Below, piece by piece: positions 24,291 to 35,514 of a stretch of 64,000 nt of DNA. Position 1 is the first letter of the stretch. Each line of letters begins with the position of its first letter. A program made the position numbers and the translations under genes. Below the pieces are notes generated by a model. It did not search any database. It had not been told where the DNA came from and saw only the letters and a program-made list of their open reading frames with translations. Origin of the DNA: Rotaria sordida (lineage: Eukaryota > Rotifera > Eurotatoria > Philodinida > Philodinidae); contig CAJNOL010000924.1 of assembly GCA_905250125.1 (NCBI GenBank), positions 29,679 to 93,678 on the forward strand, read 5' to 3'.

Positions 24291-24901
24291 CACGTGGGTA
24301 AAGTTAGCAGCAGATTCGAGTTTTTCCCATCCGGATTCGTTCGTATACTTGAGTTAGGTGCAGAATTTTAAGGTGAATCCGATGGTGTAAAGATCAAGAG
24401 AGAATCATCGACCAAAAACTGGCACTTGATCCCAAAATACTGAAATTTTAAATTTTTTTTGAAAAGTATCTGCCGTCCGGATTCACTATTTTACTTGAGT
24501 TGGGTCTAAAAATGGTTGAGTTGGATTCAGCATGAAATTCTGCATTGAATGATATCGATTTAGTATGGGGTCATTAGGCAAAAAATTTTTGCTCGATGAT
24601 TCCATACTAAATCGATATCATTCGATGCAGAATTTCATGCTGAATCCAACTCAACCATTTTTAGACCCAACTCAAGTAAAATAGTGAATCCGGACAGCAA
24701 ATACTTTTCAAAAAATTTTTAAAATTTCAGTATTTTGGGATCAAGTGCCAGTTTTTGCTCGATGATTCTCTCTTGATCTTTACACCATCGGATTCACCGT
24801 AAAATTCTGCAACTAACCCAAGTTGAACGAAATATAACTCAAGTACACGAACGAATCCGAACGGCAAAAATTCGAATCTGGTGCTAACTTTATCCAAGTA
24901 A
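24291..24901. mobile_element. Palindromic element of about 610 bp
   Basis: Near-perfect inverted repeat centred at about 24590. The left arm text around 24305-24420 (GGATTCGTTCGTATACTTGA, then ATCAAGAGAGAATCATCG) and around 24470-24560 recurs complemented at about 24595-24890. The arms are highly similar, separated by only some 20 bp. No coding content and no clear TA or TTAA flanks. Confidence 0.8.
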
Positions 24902-24916
24902 TCATTTCCATTGTTG

Positions 24917-24978
24917 GATGGGTGTGGGCATGGATGTTAGAGCTCACTGTTCACGCATATTCCATACCCACACCCCAT
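24917..24978. repeat. Short hairpin with telomere-like arms
   Basis: GGATGGGTGTGGGCATGGAT at 24917 is followed some 30 bp later by its near complement (ATACCCACACCCCA, ending about 24978). It is of the same G-strand/C-strand style as 40143-40380 and 46148-46248. Confidence 0.5.
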
Positions 24979-25764
24979 AATACAGAACTCTAATGAGTAT
25001 TAAATATTTTAATAGGAAACACGAAACACGTCGACGAAATTAACTCAGCATTTCTTTTATTATTCCAATCACAACACACTTGTTTATTATTCTATTGTTA
25101 TATAGTTTTCGACATAGTCGATTGCTAAAAAACAAAAGTTGAGATTAGCAGATTGAATTTGTCTTATTCGTCAAGGGATAGGTCGTCTGTTTTTCAATCG
25201 ATTTACGTACACACCCACCTCTAACAATGGAAAGGCAAATCATAAGTTTGTCCGAGTGTTCACTATACCATCATGTTACGTCGTTGTTTCTGCTCATCTG
25301 TCGATATGATATTTTAACTTAACTTCAACTACTTTATTCAAATATTTCTAAAGTTAAAGTGCCCTATCCAAGCAAAACATGAAAATGCACCGTATGCTGA
25401 TAATTGACCTAGTCCTTTTCAGTGCACCCTCTAAAGTGCAGTGCAGTGCATTGCATATAATTGATTTATTATTATGCTCACAAAATACTCTTATCAAGAA
25501 ACAATAACCATTAGAAAACAGATAGCATGGAAAAAACAAATTATATTTTATACATTAAACATAGATAAATTGTATCGTTAAGTTGTTAAAAATCAACTTC
25601 AAGCAAATTTACATTCTTAACAACAATGCTATAATCGTTAAAACTTACGATGATAATATTTTATAGTCTATCTAATCAGTTTAAAGCAATAGATTATGAT
25701 TTTCATTAACTACACTTAAACTCAACTCTTCAATTACAATAAACATGTCAACTTTTCGGTTGGA
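24979..25764. other. Intergenic upstream of the AMOP gene
   Basis: AT-rich. A short palindromic GTGCAGTGCAGTGCATTGCA run lies near 25436-25455. No gene recognised. Confidence 0.4.
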
Positions 25765-25771
25765 TATAAAA
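25765..25771 (+). promoter_or_regulatory. Candidate TATA box of the AMOP gene
   Basis: TATAAAA 54 bases before the ATG of the secreted AMOP protein, a plausible spacing with a short leader. Inferred from sequence only. Confidence 0.35.
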
Positions 25772-25824
25772 TGTTGTCGACAATGAAGAATGTGTTTCAT
25801 TTCGTAAATTGACATTCAAACACT

Positions 25825-26172
25825 ATGTTGACCTTTCTTCTTCTGCTGACAATAACAGTTGTCTGCCTTAACGGAAATATTATTCCNNNNNNNNNNTGTT
25901 ATCGATTTGGATATAAAAGTACAGGACCTGGTGCTCAATGTTGTTATGACAAAGCAGGTAATTGGATGAGTGATCCACATCAAGGTGCTGGTACATTGGA
26001 TCGTGAACGAGCACCAGACAATATCTTAAATCTAGTTCAATGGAATGCACACAACAAACATGATGTAATACCATGGGATAATTGTTGTAAAGATCCAGCT
26101 GTACCAAGAGATATTTGTCAACTTTACTATGACAGACGACCACCAGGTGGATGCGAACATTATTTCTTTTGA
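25825..26172 (+). CDS. Small secreted AMOP-domain protein
   Basis: A single exon encodes about 115 residues. A signal peptide (MLTFLLLLTITVVCLNG) is followed by one cysteine-rich domain with an AMOP-like pattern. This runs C-x(n)-GPGAQCCYDKAGNW, GAGTLDRERAP, HDVIPWDNCCK, C-x3-YYDRRPPGGC. AMOP is an extracellular module found in adhesion proteins such as mucin-4, SUSD2 and isthmin; here it stands alone. Four residues just after the signal peptide are hidden by a 10-N gap (25887-25896), so the exact length is unsure. A polyadenylation signal AATAAA lies at 26193-26198, shortly after the stop, and a TATA-like motif upstream, which supports a compact single-exon gene. Confidence 0.85.
   Translation: MLTFLLLLTITVVCLNGNIIXXXXCYRFGYKSTGPGAQCCYDKAGNWMSDPHQGAGTLDRERAPDNILNLVQWNAHNKHDVIPWDNCCKDPAVPRDICQLYYDRRPPGGCEHYFF
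25887..25896. other. Assembly gap, 10 N
   Basis: Ten unknown bases inside the AMOP coding sequence. The frame is consistent on both sides if the gap length is right. Confidence 0.99.
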
Positions 26173-26199
26173 ATGTGTACAACTCAATTCAAAATAAAT

Positions 26200-28531
26200 T
26201 ATATGAACAATATTAAAATTGAGATAAATAAACTTTGAAACATCTTTTTTATTTTAACTAATTACCTGCAAAAATAAAACGAATAAAAGTAACTGAAGAG
26301 TTATTACAAGAAATCTGGCCTATTGAAGGCCAAAATTGAGATCTAATCTATTCTATTTTTTCTTCTTCTTCTATTGCAGATTAAAGAAGAGACTTAGTTG
26401 CAGAACTCATCGAAACAAACCTAACGAAGTTTTCAGAAATAATTTTTATATAAAAAGTTATTATTACTCTCTGAATTTAATATTCTTGTAATAGTTGTAT
26501 TGTTGATCATTCAACTATTTAATTTTGACTTTATGATAAAAGTTGATATGCACTATTATACATGACTTTTATAAATGACCTTCGTGTATTTGAACAGAAA
26601 GATATTTGTGATTCATCTCTTAAAATGCCCTTTGTTCACCATGGTACAACGAGGAAAGTCATAATACACTGACAACTTTTATATATGAGAACAAGATAAA
26701 TTCTTGATAGAGTAAAGAAAATTAAGTCAATTCTCTTCCAGATTCTATGTATTGCATGAATATAAGAATGCCGTTTAGAGTTGAAACCGGTTGAAAAATC
26801 TTGTGAGAAGAGCTTTATTGGCAGCGAATGATAGAACATCTTGAAGTGTCCTACTGGAATTGTGGAGGAATACATGCGATCTGCTAGAGATAAGTGCGCT
26901 GATCACAAATATGATATTTTTAGCTGCCACTATCAGTTCACTACTAAGTTAGAATAGTTTTATTTTACCTTAATTAAACAGTGACCTATTTTCAATCAAT
27001 CACAATGTTTTATAGACATGTTCTTCATATGGTAAGGGAAGGGTGAGTCTAGCAACCATTATCGCGATTTGGGTAGAATGTGGATGTGGATCTTCTCTTC
27101 ACCCACATTTCAGCCATAGAAAATGGAAATGTACATCCATACCCCTATCTAAAATGCCTTTCCCCATAGTAAAAGCTTCCTTTAGAGAGATCGATGTAAA
27201 AGTCGTATTAGAAGCAGCGGAGCTTCTATAGTGTCGAGATAATTTCAATTTTTCGAGTAATGCGTCGCAGTTGCTTTCAAATTAGTCTTGGTGAGGTGCC
27301 GTCTGCATATAAAAAATATTCCTCTAAGCTTCAAATACTCATGATTAAGGATAATCCCTAGAAATCATTTCCATTTTTCGGTCACGTCCGAGCTTGTAGT
27401 CGTGATGCACTTTGTAAATTATTTCGTCTAGCAACACGTATTTGAATGTCACTACAGATTAACAGATTCATGTTTCTTCTGCTCGTAATATCATGATATG
27501 GTGTGCGTTTGTGAGTCTTCGCGTCCATAACACTCGTCTCTAGTCACACCCTCAACGATCTATTTTGCATCATTTCACCTTTAGACTTTAATAAATGCCC
27601 ATATTGCCTCTTATAAAAGTTCAGAATCAAGAAAAATAACTTTGCTAGGTAGTTTTGAGAAATGAAACGGATTATGATCCTTCGAGTTATCGTTCTTGGA
27701 GAAAACCAACATTTCAAATTTTATTAGTCATAAAACTCGAGTGTTTTTAATTTCATATTGTCTTTCAGATTTCATTTATTAAATACTCAAAGAAAAGACA
27801 CGGATGAGCAGTGTACCTGAGAAAAACAAAAGATGTCCTAAGGTTTCGTGCACCCTTATGGAATTACCCTGTGTGACTAAAACAAATCATGCTTTTGAGA
27901 CCATTGGATCAATAGAATAAATATTCAAATGTCGTTTCAATAGTCTTTTCAGGATTCAACCGAAGATCAACATAGCTATGCAGAGAATAATCTTCAATTG
28001 TCAAAAGAAACAGAAAATTCACAGGGCTGACTTTTGACAACTACAGAAATTTTACTGCTCAAATCACTATGGTGAAACTCATGTAATGCTCAAAAACAGA
28101 AAAGATATCACTGATTAAGACTGACGTGAAAGACGAATACTAAATAAGGATTTTATCAAGAAGATTGTATGCAATCGTTTATACACGTTCTTTAATTTTT
28201 CTCATTGTTTTCATGAATTCGCTTCATTGAATTAATAGTAAATAGTGATTGTTGACAGTAGAAATTGATGGATAGAAGCTACTGTAATTTTCTCTATGAA
28301 TACATAAAAACTCAAGTCAAACAATCTTCTTAATTTCATACATGTTATTCAATGAAGCCAAGAACCATCAATCTTTTGTACATGGCAAAAGCACATAATT
28401 ACCTATTATCGTCAGTTGTTAGTCTTTCTCGGTTCGTTTTCTGTCATGAGTCTATGTGTACATCGCAAAAAGCATTAAGATTGATTGAATAGAATCAATA
28501 TACCAATGATTAATGAATCATTTGATGTCAG
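26200..28531. other. Intergenic; possible decayed coding scraps
   Basis: Mostly AT-rich. Around 26720-26950 two plus-strand frames give short protein-like strings interrupted by stops (for example GIVEEYMRSARDKCADHKYD), perhaps an old gene relic. Near 27070-27150 there are G-rich/C-rich words of the telomere-like hairpin type. Nothing is firm. Confidence 0.35.
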
Positions 28532-28702
28532 ATGCATATAGTCAAAAGCAGTAAGAATGCAGAAGAAATCTATGAGAATATTCTATGGTTGTCAGATGCC
28601 TATGGAAGTTTAATAATTCATTTTAATCAAGCCAATTTTGATTATCAACAATTAAAAACTAGATTATTTAATAAATTATTCACTTTTAATAAGAACGTCT
28701 AA
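28532..28702 (+). CDS. Small unrecognised ORF or last exon
   Basis: An open frame of 56 codons (starts MHIVKSSKNAEEIYENILWL, ends FTFNKNV before TAA) with protein-like composition. The bases before the ATG are TTTGATGTCAG, so it may instead be an exon beginning at 28532. No family recognised. It stands out from the noise around it only by composition, so treat as tentative. Confidence 0.3.
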   Translation: MHIVKSSKNAEEIYENILWLSDAYGSLIIHFNQANFDYQQLKTRLFNKLFTFNKNV

Positions 28703-29938
28703 TACTTACAATAGATTCGTTTTATGAACAAAAAACATGTTCATAATTATTTTATAAATATTTAATTAGTGATTATTAGAATTCTAACTACTATATTTTT
28801 TTGTTGATAGAAAAATATCTCTTTTTGAGTTCATGATTAAGCTTAGTTGTAAATATAAAATATCTTTATAATTATATGATATATCAAGACATATTGCACT
28901 ATTCAATGCAATTGTAGTTATCTATTAGAATAACTTTGTAACGTTCTTTTGATAAAATTTATTCTTCCAAAGTAAATCCCATATGTATTTAACATTATCA
29001 TGATTAATCCTTTGAACAAAAGAAATCACACGTATTTAATTCAAGTAAAACAAAAAGAGATGCAATCTTCTATATATATATATTCTTTAAATTATCTTGT
29101 GTTTTTAAAGATATAGGCAGTGCAATCTATTGTTTTGTTTTTGTCATCGTATTGATTAAACTTGACGTATACTGAAAACAGATCTTTTGAAGCAAAAGTT
29201 TATCTATTGCAAATTAATTTTTCTTTATTTTTAAGCAGTTCCAAAAAAAAACTATTCGAATCTATGATGATATATATAATTTTCCATTTAAGGATATGAA
29301 GAGAACATGACAGGTGAGTATTATATAAACATAAACTCTCGTTTTTGTTTCATTAATTAATAATATAATGAAAAGACTGAATATTGAAAAAATGAGCAAT
29401 GGTTTAAACTGAATACCTTAATTACATTTATGACTTTTAAAACATATTATATTATCAAATAGATTTGATTGATACACTACACTGGTATTTCGATGCTAAA
29501 CAGCTACGACCTGCAAACCGACTTGTATTATCAATACATTGATGTATTTCTTAAAAAAAAATAAATAAATACAATTTCATATAAAATATCGACATGAAGT
29601 TACATAATACATATTAATACCATATTCACAAATAGAGATTGTCGATTCGAATTTTAAATTACAATAGGTAAACTCATCACAAGTAAATGGTGATTTCATT
29701 GTTTAATTATCAGTCGAATTGATTATTCTAACGACAGTAGAAGATTTTTTGAAAACCGAAATACTGATATATTTATACTTCCGATACTTTACTAGTCAAT
29801 CCAATATAGCACTAAACAAATATTTCGCTAAAAGATAAATCTTCACCAAAGCTACAGTAACTGTGTTGTACGTGATTTTTGTTATAAGCAAACGTGGAAA
29901 AAATACATCAGAATTATCAAGAAAAATAGTTACTAGTT
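28703..29938. other. Intergenic, AT-rich
   Basis: A short TA tract near 29072-29082 and poly-A/T runs. No gene seen. Confidence 0.45.
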
Positions 29939-30480
29939 TTATTTCTCTGCTCCTCTGTTTTTTTGTGTATTTAAGGATATCATATTTCTAATTTTCATAT
30001 TCGAGAAAAATCTATTTTGGTTTGTGAAAGCTAGTTCATATGTATTTTGCTCATGAAATTTAAATCTTTCCAAGGGAATCCATCCTTCTAATTTCTCGTC
30101 TAGTTACGATACTCTAAAATAATATGAAACTGATAAGGAAAAAAAGAGACAACATCATGATTATTAAGATCAATTAATGAATTATATGAAAGAAAACAAA
30201 ACTGATTTTTTTTTGTGACATTCAAATTTATAAGAGGTCCATTGACATTATTGCTAAATATATTACAATAATATTCCTCATATAAAATTAAAACCCATGC
30301 ATGTGAAGCATATCGTATTGCAGCGCCATCATGAACATTTGTACGTTCAATAATTCACCAATGAATATTTAACATAAGTGAGTCATGTGGTGGTGAAGTT
30401 TATTTCGTAATCAAAACAAATGTCGCTCTTCAATTATCATACTATTTGTCATTTGTTTTACTGTTTTACCTTTTAAATAA
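29939..30480 (-). pseudogene. Unrecognised degraded coding stretch
   Basis: On the minus strand two blocks read like protein. Block one (about 30430-30240) gives ATFVLITK, stop, TSPPHDSLMLNIHW, stop (TGA where Trp would fit), then IIERTNVHDGAAIRYASHAW and VLILYEEYY. Block two (about 30100-29939) gives EKLEGWIPLERFKFHEQNTY, then ELAFTNQNRFFSNMKIRNMI and a stop. A GT after YEEYY and an ACTAG before block two would join them in phase as YEEYY-Y-EKLEGW. The TAA and TGA in block one and a frame break at its 5' end suggest a pseudogene. I do not recognise the family. It lies directly upstream of, and divergent from, SLC25A1. Confidence 0.4.
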
Positions 30481-30594
30481 CACTGATAATATTGATAAAT
30501 ATTTTTTTTACACATTTTTCAGAGTCGAAGAAATATATGAATCGAATACCTTTATAAATCATATTTATTCAAGAATAATAATAAAAAATTGATC

Positions 30595-31840
30595 ATGTCA
30601 TCAACTCATTCTCGTGATTTACATGTAACATCAGCTGCTGCTGCTGCAACAACTACAGGTGGTCTGCGTGGTGTTATTGCTGGTAAAAAATCTTCTATTG
30701 TTCTAAAATAAAAAATAAATGAATTTATATATATTTCTTTTTTACTAGGTGGTATAACGGGTGCAATTGAAATTTGTATAACATTTCCAACGGAATTCGT
30801 TAAAACACAATTACAATTAGATGAAGGATCAAGTAGACGTGGTGAACCACGAAAATATAATGGTGTTATTGATTGTGTAAAAAAAACAGTACATTCACGA
30901 GGATTTTTTGGTCTTTATCGTGGTCTTAGTGTACTTCTATATGGATCGATACCGAAAAGTGCAGTAAGGTAAAAAGAAGAAAAAGAATTTATTAGAATTT
31001 ATTAGAAATAAAATTTGAATCCTTTATAGATTTGGCGCTTTTGAAGAACTTAAAAAACATGCAGTTGATGAATATGGTCAATTAAATTCAAAAACTCGAC
31101 TTTTATGTGGTTTAGGTGCTGGTGTAAGTAATCATTTTTTTTTTGGTAGATGATGTAAAATATTAAATTTTATTTTTAAGTTAGCTGAAGCTATACTTGT
31201 TGTTACACCAATGGAAACTGTTAAAGTTAAATTTATTCATGATCAACATTTAATTAAACCTAATTATCATGGATTTTTTCATGGTGTTCGTAAAATAATT
31301 CAAACTGAAGGTGTTCTTGGTTTTTTTTTTGTTTTTATTTTCATAGATTTTATTATTTATTTTTGAATTAGGTATTCGAGGTACTTATCAAGGTTTAACA
31401 GCAACTATGCTTAAACAAGGAACAAATCAAGCTATTCGATTTTTTGTTATGGAAACATTAAAAGAACAATATAGAAAATATACAATGAAAGGACCTAATA
31501 CACCAATACCAGTAATTATTACAGGTATATTTGGTTTAATTGCTGGTGCAGCTAGTGTTTTTGGTAATACACCGCTTGATGTTATTAAAACACGTATGCA
31601 AAGTCTTGAAGCTTCAAAATATAAAAATACATTTGATTGTGCAATACAAATTATGCGAAATGAAGGACCATTAGCGTAAATTAATTTTTTAAAATAAGAA
31701 TATTTGTTTACATTATTTTATTTAGATTTTATAAAGGTACTGTACCAAGACTTGGTCGTGTTTGTGCTGATGTTGCAATTACATTTATGATTTATGACAA
31801 ATTTATTGAAACGTTTAATCGTATATGGCCACTTAAGTAA
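30595..31840 (+). CDS. SLC25A1: Mitochondrial citrate (tricarboxylate) carrier
   Basis: Six exons (30595-30682, 30749-30968, 31030-31123, 31181-31310, 31372-31675, 31726-31840) join in phase to 316 residues, the usual size. The three carrier repeats show [25 protein letters not shown] and [11 protein letters not shown] (the P-x-D/E-x-x-K/R signature). Citrate-carrier-specific strings are present: [64 protein letters not shown] and [15 protein letters not shown]. It exchanges mitochondrial citrate for malate across the inner membrane to feed cytosolic acetyl-CoA. All introns are 49-66 bp. A pyrimidine-rich CAG acceptor at about 30524 suggests a 5'-UTR intron or trans-splice site about 70 bases before the ATG. 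Confidence 0.96.
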
Positions 31841-32087
31841 ATTATTTCTTTTTTGTTCAGATCTAATGCAGATTTTTTTTCTCGCATACATATCATTTTA
31901 TATGTTGTATTCCAGTGTTTTTTTTTCCAATATTTATCATTCGGAATTTTTTATTTTTAATCAACCTGATATTTTCCTAGTACTAATTTCAAAGTCATTT
32001 ATTGTAATAAAAGTCAAATTTTTGTTTAGTATTGTAAAATATAGAAAAATAATATTATTATCTATTTGTAGATTAATTAAATAAAAT

Positions 32088-34247
32088 ATGTCGAATAAAA
32101 AAACAGATCTTCATCATCCAGGTAAATTTTTGCTAATTTTATCTAACTTTATTCAAAGATCATTTTTAAAACTATATAATAAATTAGTCTTGTTCAGATT
32201 TAATTTTTTTTAACTATTATCAAAATCTTGAAAAATATCTTTCGTACAGATATTGTTACTAATGATTTCTATCGTTTATTTATCGTGTTGCACGTTTGCG
32301 GATAGTATGTTTTTTTTTTTCAGTTGCTTTTTTTCTTCGACATCATTCAAGATATACTAAGCTGCTTATTTATGCATGTTAGAGCATGTACATGACATGA
32401 AAAGAATGATTAGGAAATAAAACTTATTCTTCTAGAATTTGGATTGTTCAAAATGCGAGTTGAAAGATGTATTATAATAACTGAAGAAAAATTGTCAATG
32501 ACATTTTTCATACTTTTTCTTGAAGTAAAAGACTGAAATTTTTGTTTCATATATATATGGTGCCAAGATCTTTCATTTTCCTAAGTTTCACTTCTCTAGC
32601 TTAAACTAGTACTGAAATTCATGAATTTTCGTAGTGGATTTTTTGTAATATTTTTATTACTTTCGAGAGAGCTACACGAACTCTAACTTACCATTTGAGC
32701 TTATATAGAGTGTACATGGAAGTCTCGGTAAGATTAAAAAGAGTGTCAAGTGGTTTGTCCTCATAGGCTTTCTTATTCATGTTATGACCGTATGATAGGT
32801 CTTATGACTCTTCTGATATCTAGAAAGTTTCAGTTGAAAAGAAGTTTCTTTGGCGAGATACGGAATTTCCAAGTAACTTTAATTTCTATGACATGTTTAT
32901 GGTAAGCGACTGTTTGTTAAAAGTTCAGTATGTCTACAACAGAGATGTCCATCGCTGCAGTGGTGCGACAATGGCAGATTTTCAGCCGCGATGAACATTT
33001 CTGGTCTACAAATGAACATTTTTCTCGACAGAAAATTTCAAGATACTGTTAGGGTCATCAAATCTATTCTGAGGCTGAATTACAAATCGAAATTCAGTAA
33101 AATGATTATAAATCGGTTCTGAAATTGGTGGATTGCAGTTGAGATAGTTCCCTCATTAGTTAATTGCAACATGATGGCTAACTTTAACTATACAGGAATG
33201 CATTAGTATCTAGAATCTTTCAGATTTAATGATAAATTTCGGATTGTGTGGAATATCTCCACTTGAATTTCGGCGATTTGTCCAGTTTCTCTCGGGATCT
33301 TCACAATGAAAAAGATTGTTGAAATTTCGGTTCACTCAAGTATTAGTATTGTATGGTTCGTAGTACCATTATTTTACAAATATAGAGAACCAGGAGACAA
33401 GCAATGGTCAGTTTGATCATATGTGTGATGTGTACTAAAAGAAAACATTCTTGGAAAAATGAAGGCCGAGATATCGTATCAATTACATTCGGTCATAGAA
33501 AACTATAGAGTGCACGATTATACTCATATTGAGTTTTATTATAATTAAAGTTTTTTGCAAAAAATTGTCTTGTACAATTTTTTTGTCATATGGTATTTAT
33601 AAATATAATTATTCAAGAAATAAAGATGTTATAAAAGTCAAATACGAAAAATCATGTATTGCAATCTTGACCATAAGCTAGAGTATAAAGAATACTATTG
33701 ATCAGTTCATTCAATCGTTTCATTAAGTCGATTGATATTACGAAAAAATAAAAATTGTCGAACTTCATGTTAATAACTAGGGTTTTTTTTTATAGTGACA
33801 AATCAAAATAGAAGGAAATAAAAATTTCACCATAATAGTTGTTATTAGTTCATTAAGTTTGAGTTTTCTTCTCATTGAAACTCTGGAAAATCCTACATAA
33901 ATATTAAAATCAATCTTTTCTTTTTTTCAACAGTTGGATATGATGATGGAGAACAACATGTTGGCAAATCGAAAGTTGATCCTCGTGAAGATAAGTTACC
34001 ACCACAAGCTGGTACGCATGGTCAACCTGATAGTCATATTTCTGGTCAATCAGGTGCAGAAATTTTAGGAGGTAAGTTTTATATTAAAGAGCATATCGAG
34101 TTTTCTATGAGAAACTATCTAGAGCTTTATTTTCAAATTTTCTCCATTTTTTTTTCTTTTCGTATAGGGTCTGCAAGCACACGTGTAACTGGTCAATCAG
34201 TTGATGAACAACTCAAATTTCCATTACCAAACAATAGTAGAAAATGA
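32088..34247 (+). CDS. Small hydrophilic protein, 83 residues
   Basis: Three exons (32088-32121, 33934-34071, 34168-34247) with good GT-AG borders join in phase to 83 residues. The product starts MSNKKTDLHHPVGYDDGEQH and contains GKSKVDPREDKLPPQ, then HISGQSGAEILGG and TRVTGQSVDEQLKFPLP. It is rich in Gly, Gln, Asp, Ser and Lys, and has no hydrophobic core, signal peptide or cysteine, so it is probably intrinsically disordered and cytosolic. The repeated GQS words are the only internal pattern. I do not recognise a family. A hydrophilin/LEA-like desiccation role is only a guess prompted by composition and host. Its start lies 248 bases after SLC25A1, with an acceptor-like TTTGTAG 16 bases before the ATG. 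Intron 1 is 1.8 kb and holds repeat-like sequence. Confidence 0.7.
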
Positions 34248-34786
34248 ATGTGTTCTTTTTTTTTATGATAATCAAGCATAACTTTAACTTGTTATTCAAT
34301 ATTTTCATTTTTAATTATAAATCAAGCTAATTAGAAGAGAATACTTTTCTTTGAATATTCAATATTTGCTCGTTAAGATTTTTGTTGATGAAAGTAGATC
34401 AAAGCAAGAATCTAATTAAATATTGATAAATCAAAATGATTGATCTTTAAAAATTTTTGTCGAAAACATTTCAATTTGTATAATGTGCTAAGATTTGGTG
34501 AATACATTCTAATACAACTAGTTTGTAAATCTGGACGAGTTTATGATAAAGATTTTGTTTTTTTTTTGAATATTTTAAGTTTTTTCTTAATATTTAAGTG
34601 CTCGATTCTGAGTACTCATATCGTCATAAAGACGACGAGTGTTGTTATATATATATATATATATAAGTTAAATCAAGATTATGATTACATGATATTTATT
34701 TACGAATAAATAGAGTGCATTTATAATAATCGAGAACATGTTCATATGTATTTTGTCGTTGATAGGCTATACCGATTTACAGATAT
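34248..34786. other. Intergenic, AT-rich
   Basis: Contains a TA microsatellite near 34647-34665. No gene recognised. Confidence 0.45.
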
Positions 34787-35514
34787 TTAAGGCCACTACC
34801 CTCGAAAATTGATCTCAGTCCAGGAACATCCAAATTACATGAAACTTTCAAGATATGTTGGGACTGGTGAGTGATGGCTATGAAAAAATTTTCAGCCCTA
34901 TATGATGATGTTTGACAGGGATATTCATCAAACAAGGATCAAAAATAGCTCTATCGTAGCGCCAAGATTTCACTGTGAGCCTTTATTTTATACATTTAAA
35001 ATTTTTTTGTTTGAAAGCTTGTGTCTAGGGCTAGGCGATCTCATGGCCCTTTTTCCAAAACTCTTCGTTTTTAAACGAAGATAACGGATGACAAGTTCAA
35101 TGACTCAAAAAACCTCGAAAAAAATGGCACTGTTTTTATAGAGGTGTTTTCTCATATGATAATGAAAAGGCTTCTTTTAAAAAAAGAGCCACGAGGAGGG
35201 CTAGCTCTAAATGCAAGATTCCAAACAAAAAAAAACTATTTCACGTTATCTTTTACTATGATAGAGTTCTAATGACGCTACATGGTTGAATTCATGTTCT
35301 GAGAATAACGAGAAATGATTTTTGGTTTTTTGTAAAAACGAGCTATTTTTCGAATAGGGGATGATGAAAATCTTTCAAAATTTTTAGGAAAAAAGAGATG
35401 CCAAATAAAAATTTTTGTCGCGTATGAAAGACCAAATGATGGGCTATTTCTTCATGAATTTATCTCAATTTCGATGATTCTGGCGAAAAGCGACTTTTTT
35501 GAGGGGAACCTTAA
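34787..35514. mobile_element. Possible TTAA-flanked decayed element
   Basis: TTAAGG followed by CCACTACCCTCGAAAA at 34787 faces a loosely complementary end (TTTTTTGAGGGGAACCTTAA) at 35514. The interior is non-coding but less AT-rich than its surroundings. The inverted ends are imperfect, so this is a weak call; piggyBac-like is possible because of the TTAA. Confidence 0.4.

Noticed and set aside
27043-27231. 62-codon ORF with Cys/His
   Set aside because: Spans G-rich/C-rich hairpin-like words; Cys/His come from TGTGG-type repeats and there is no zinc-finger spacing.
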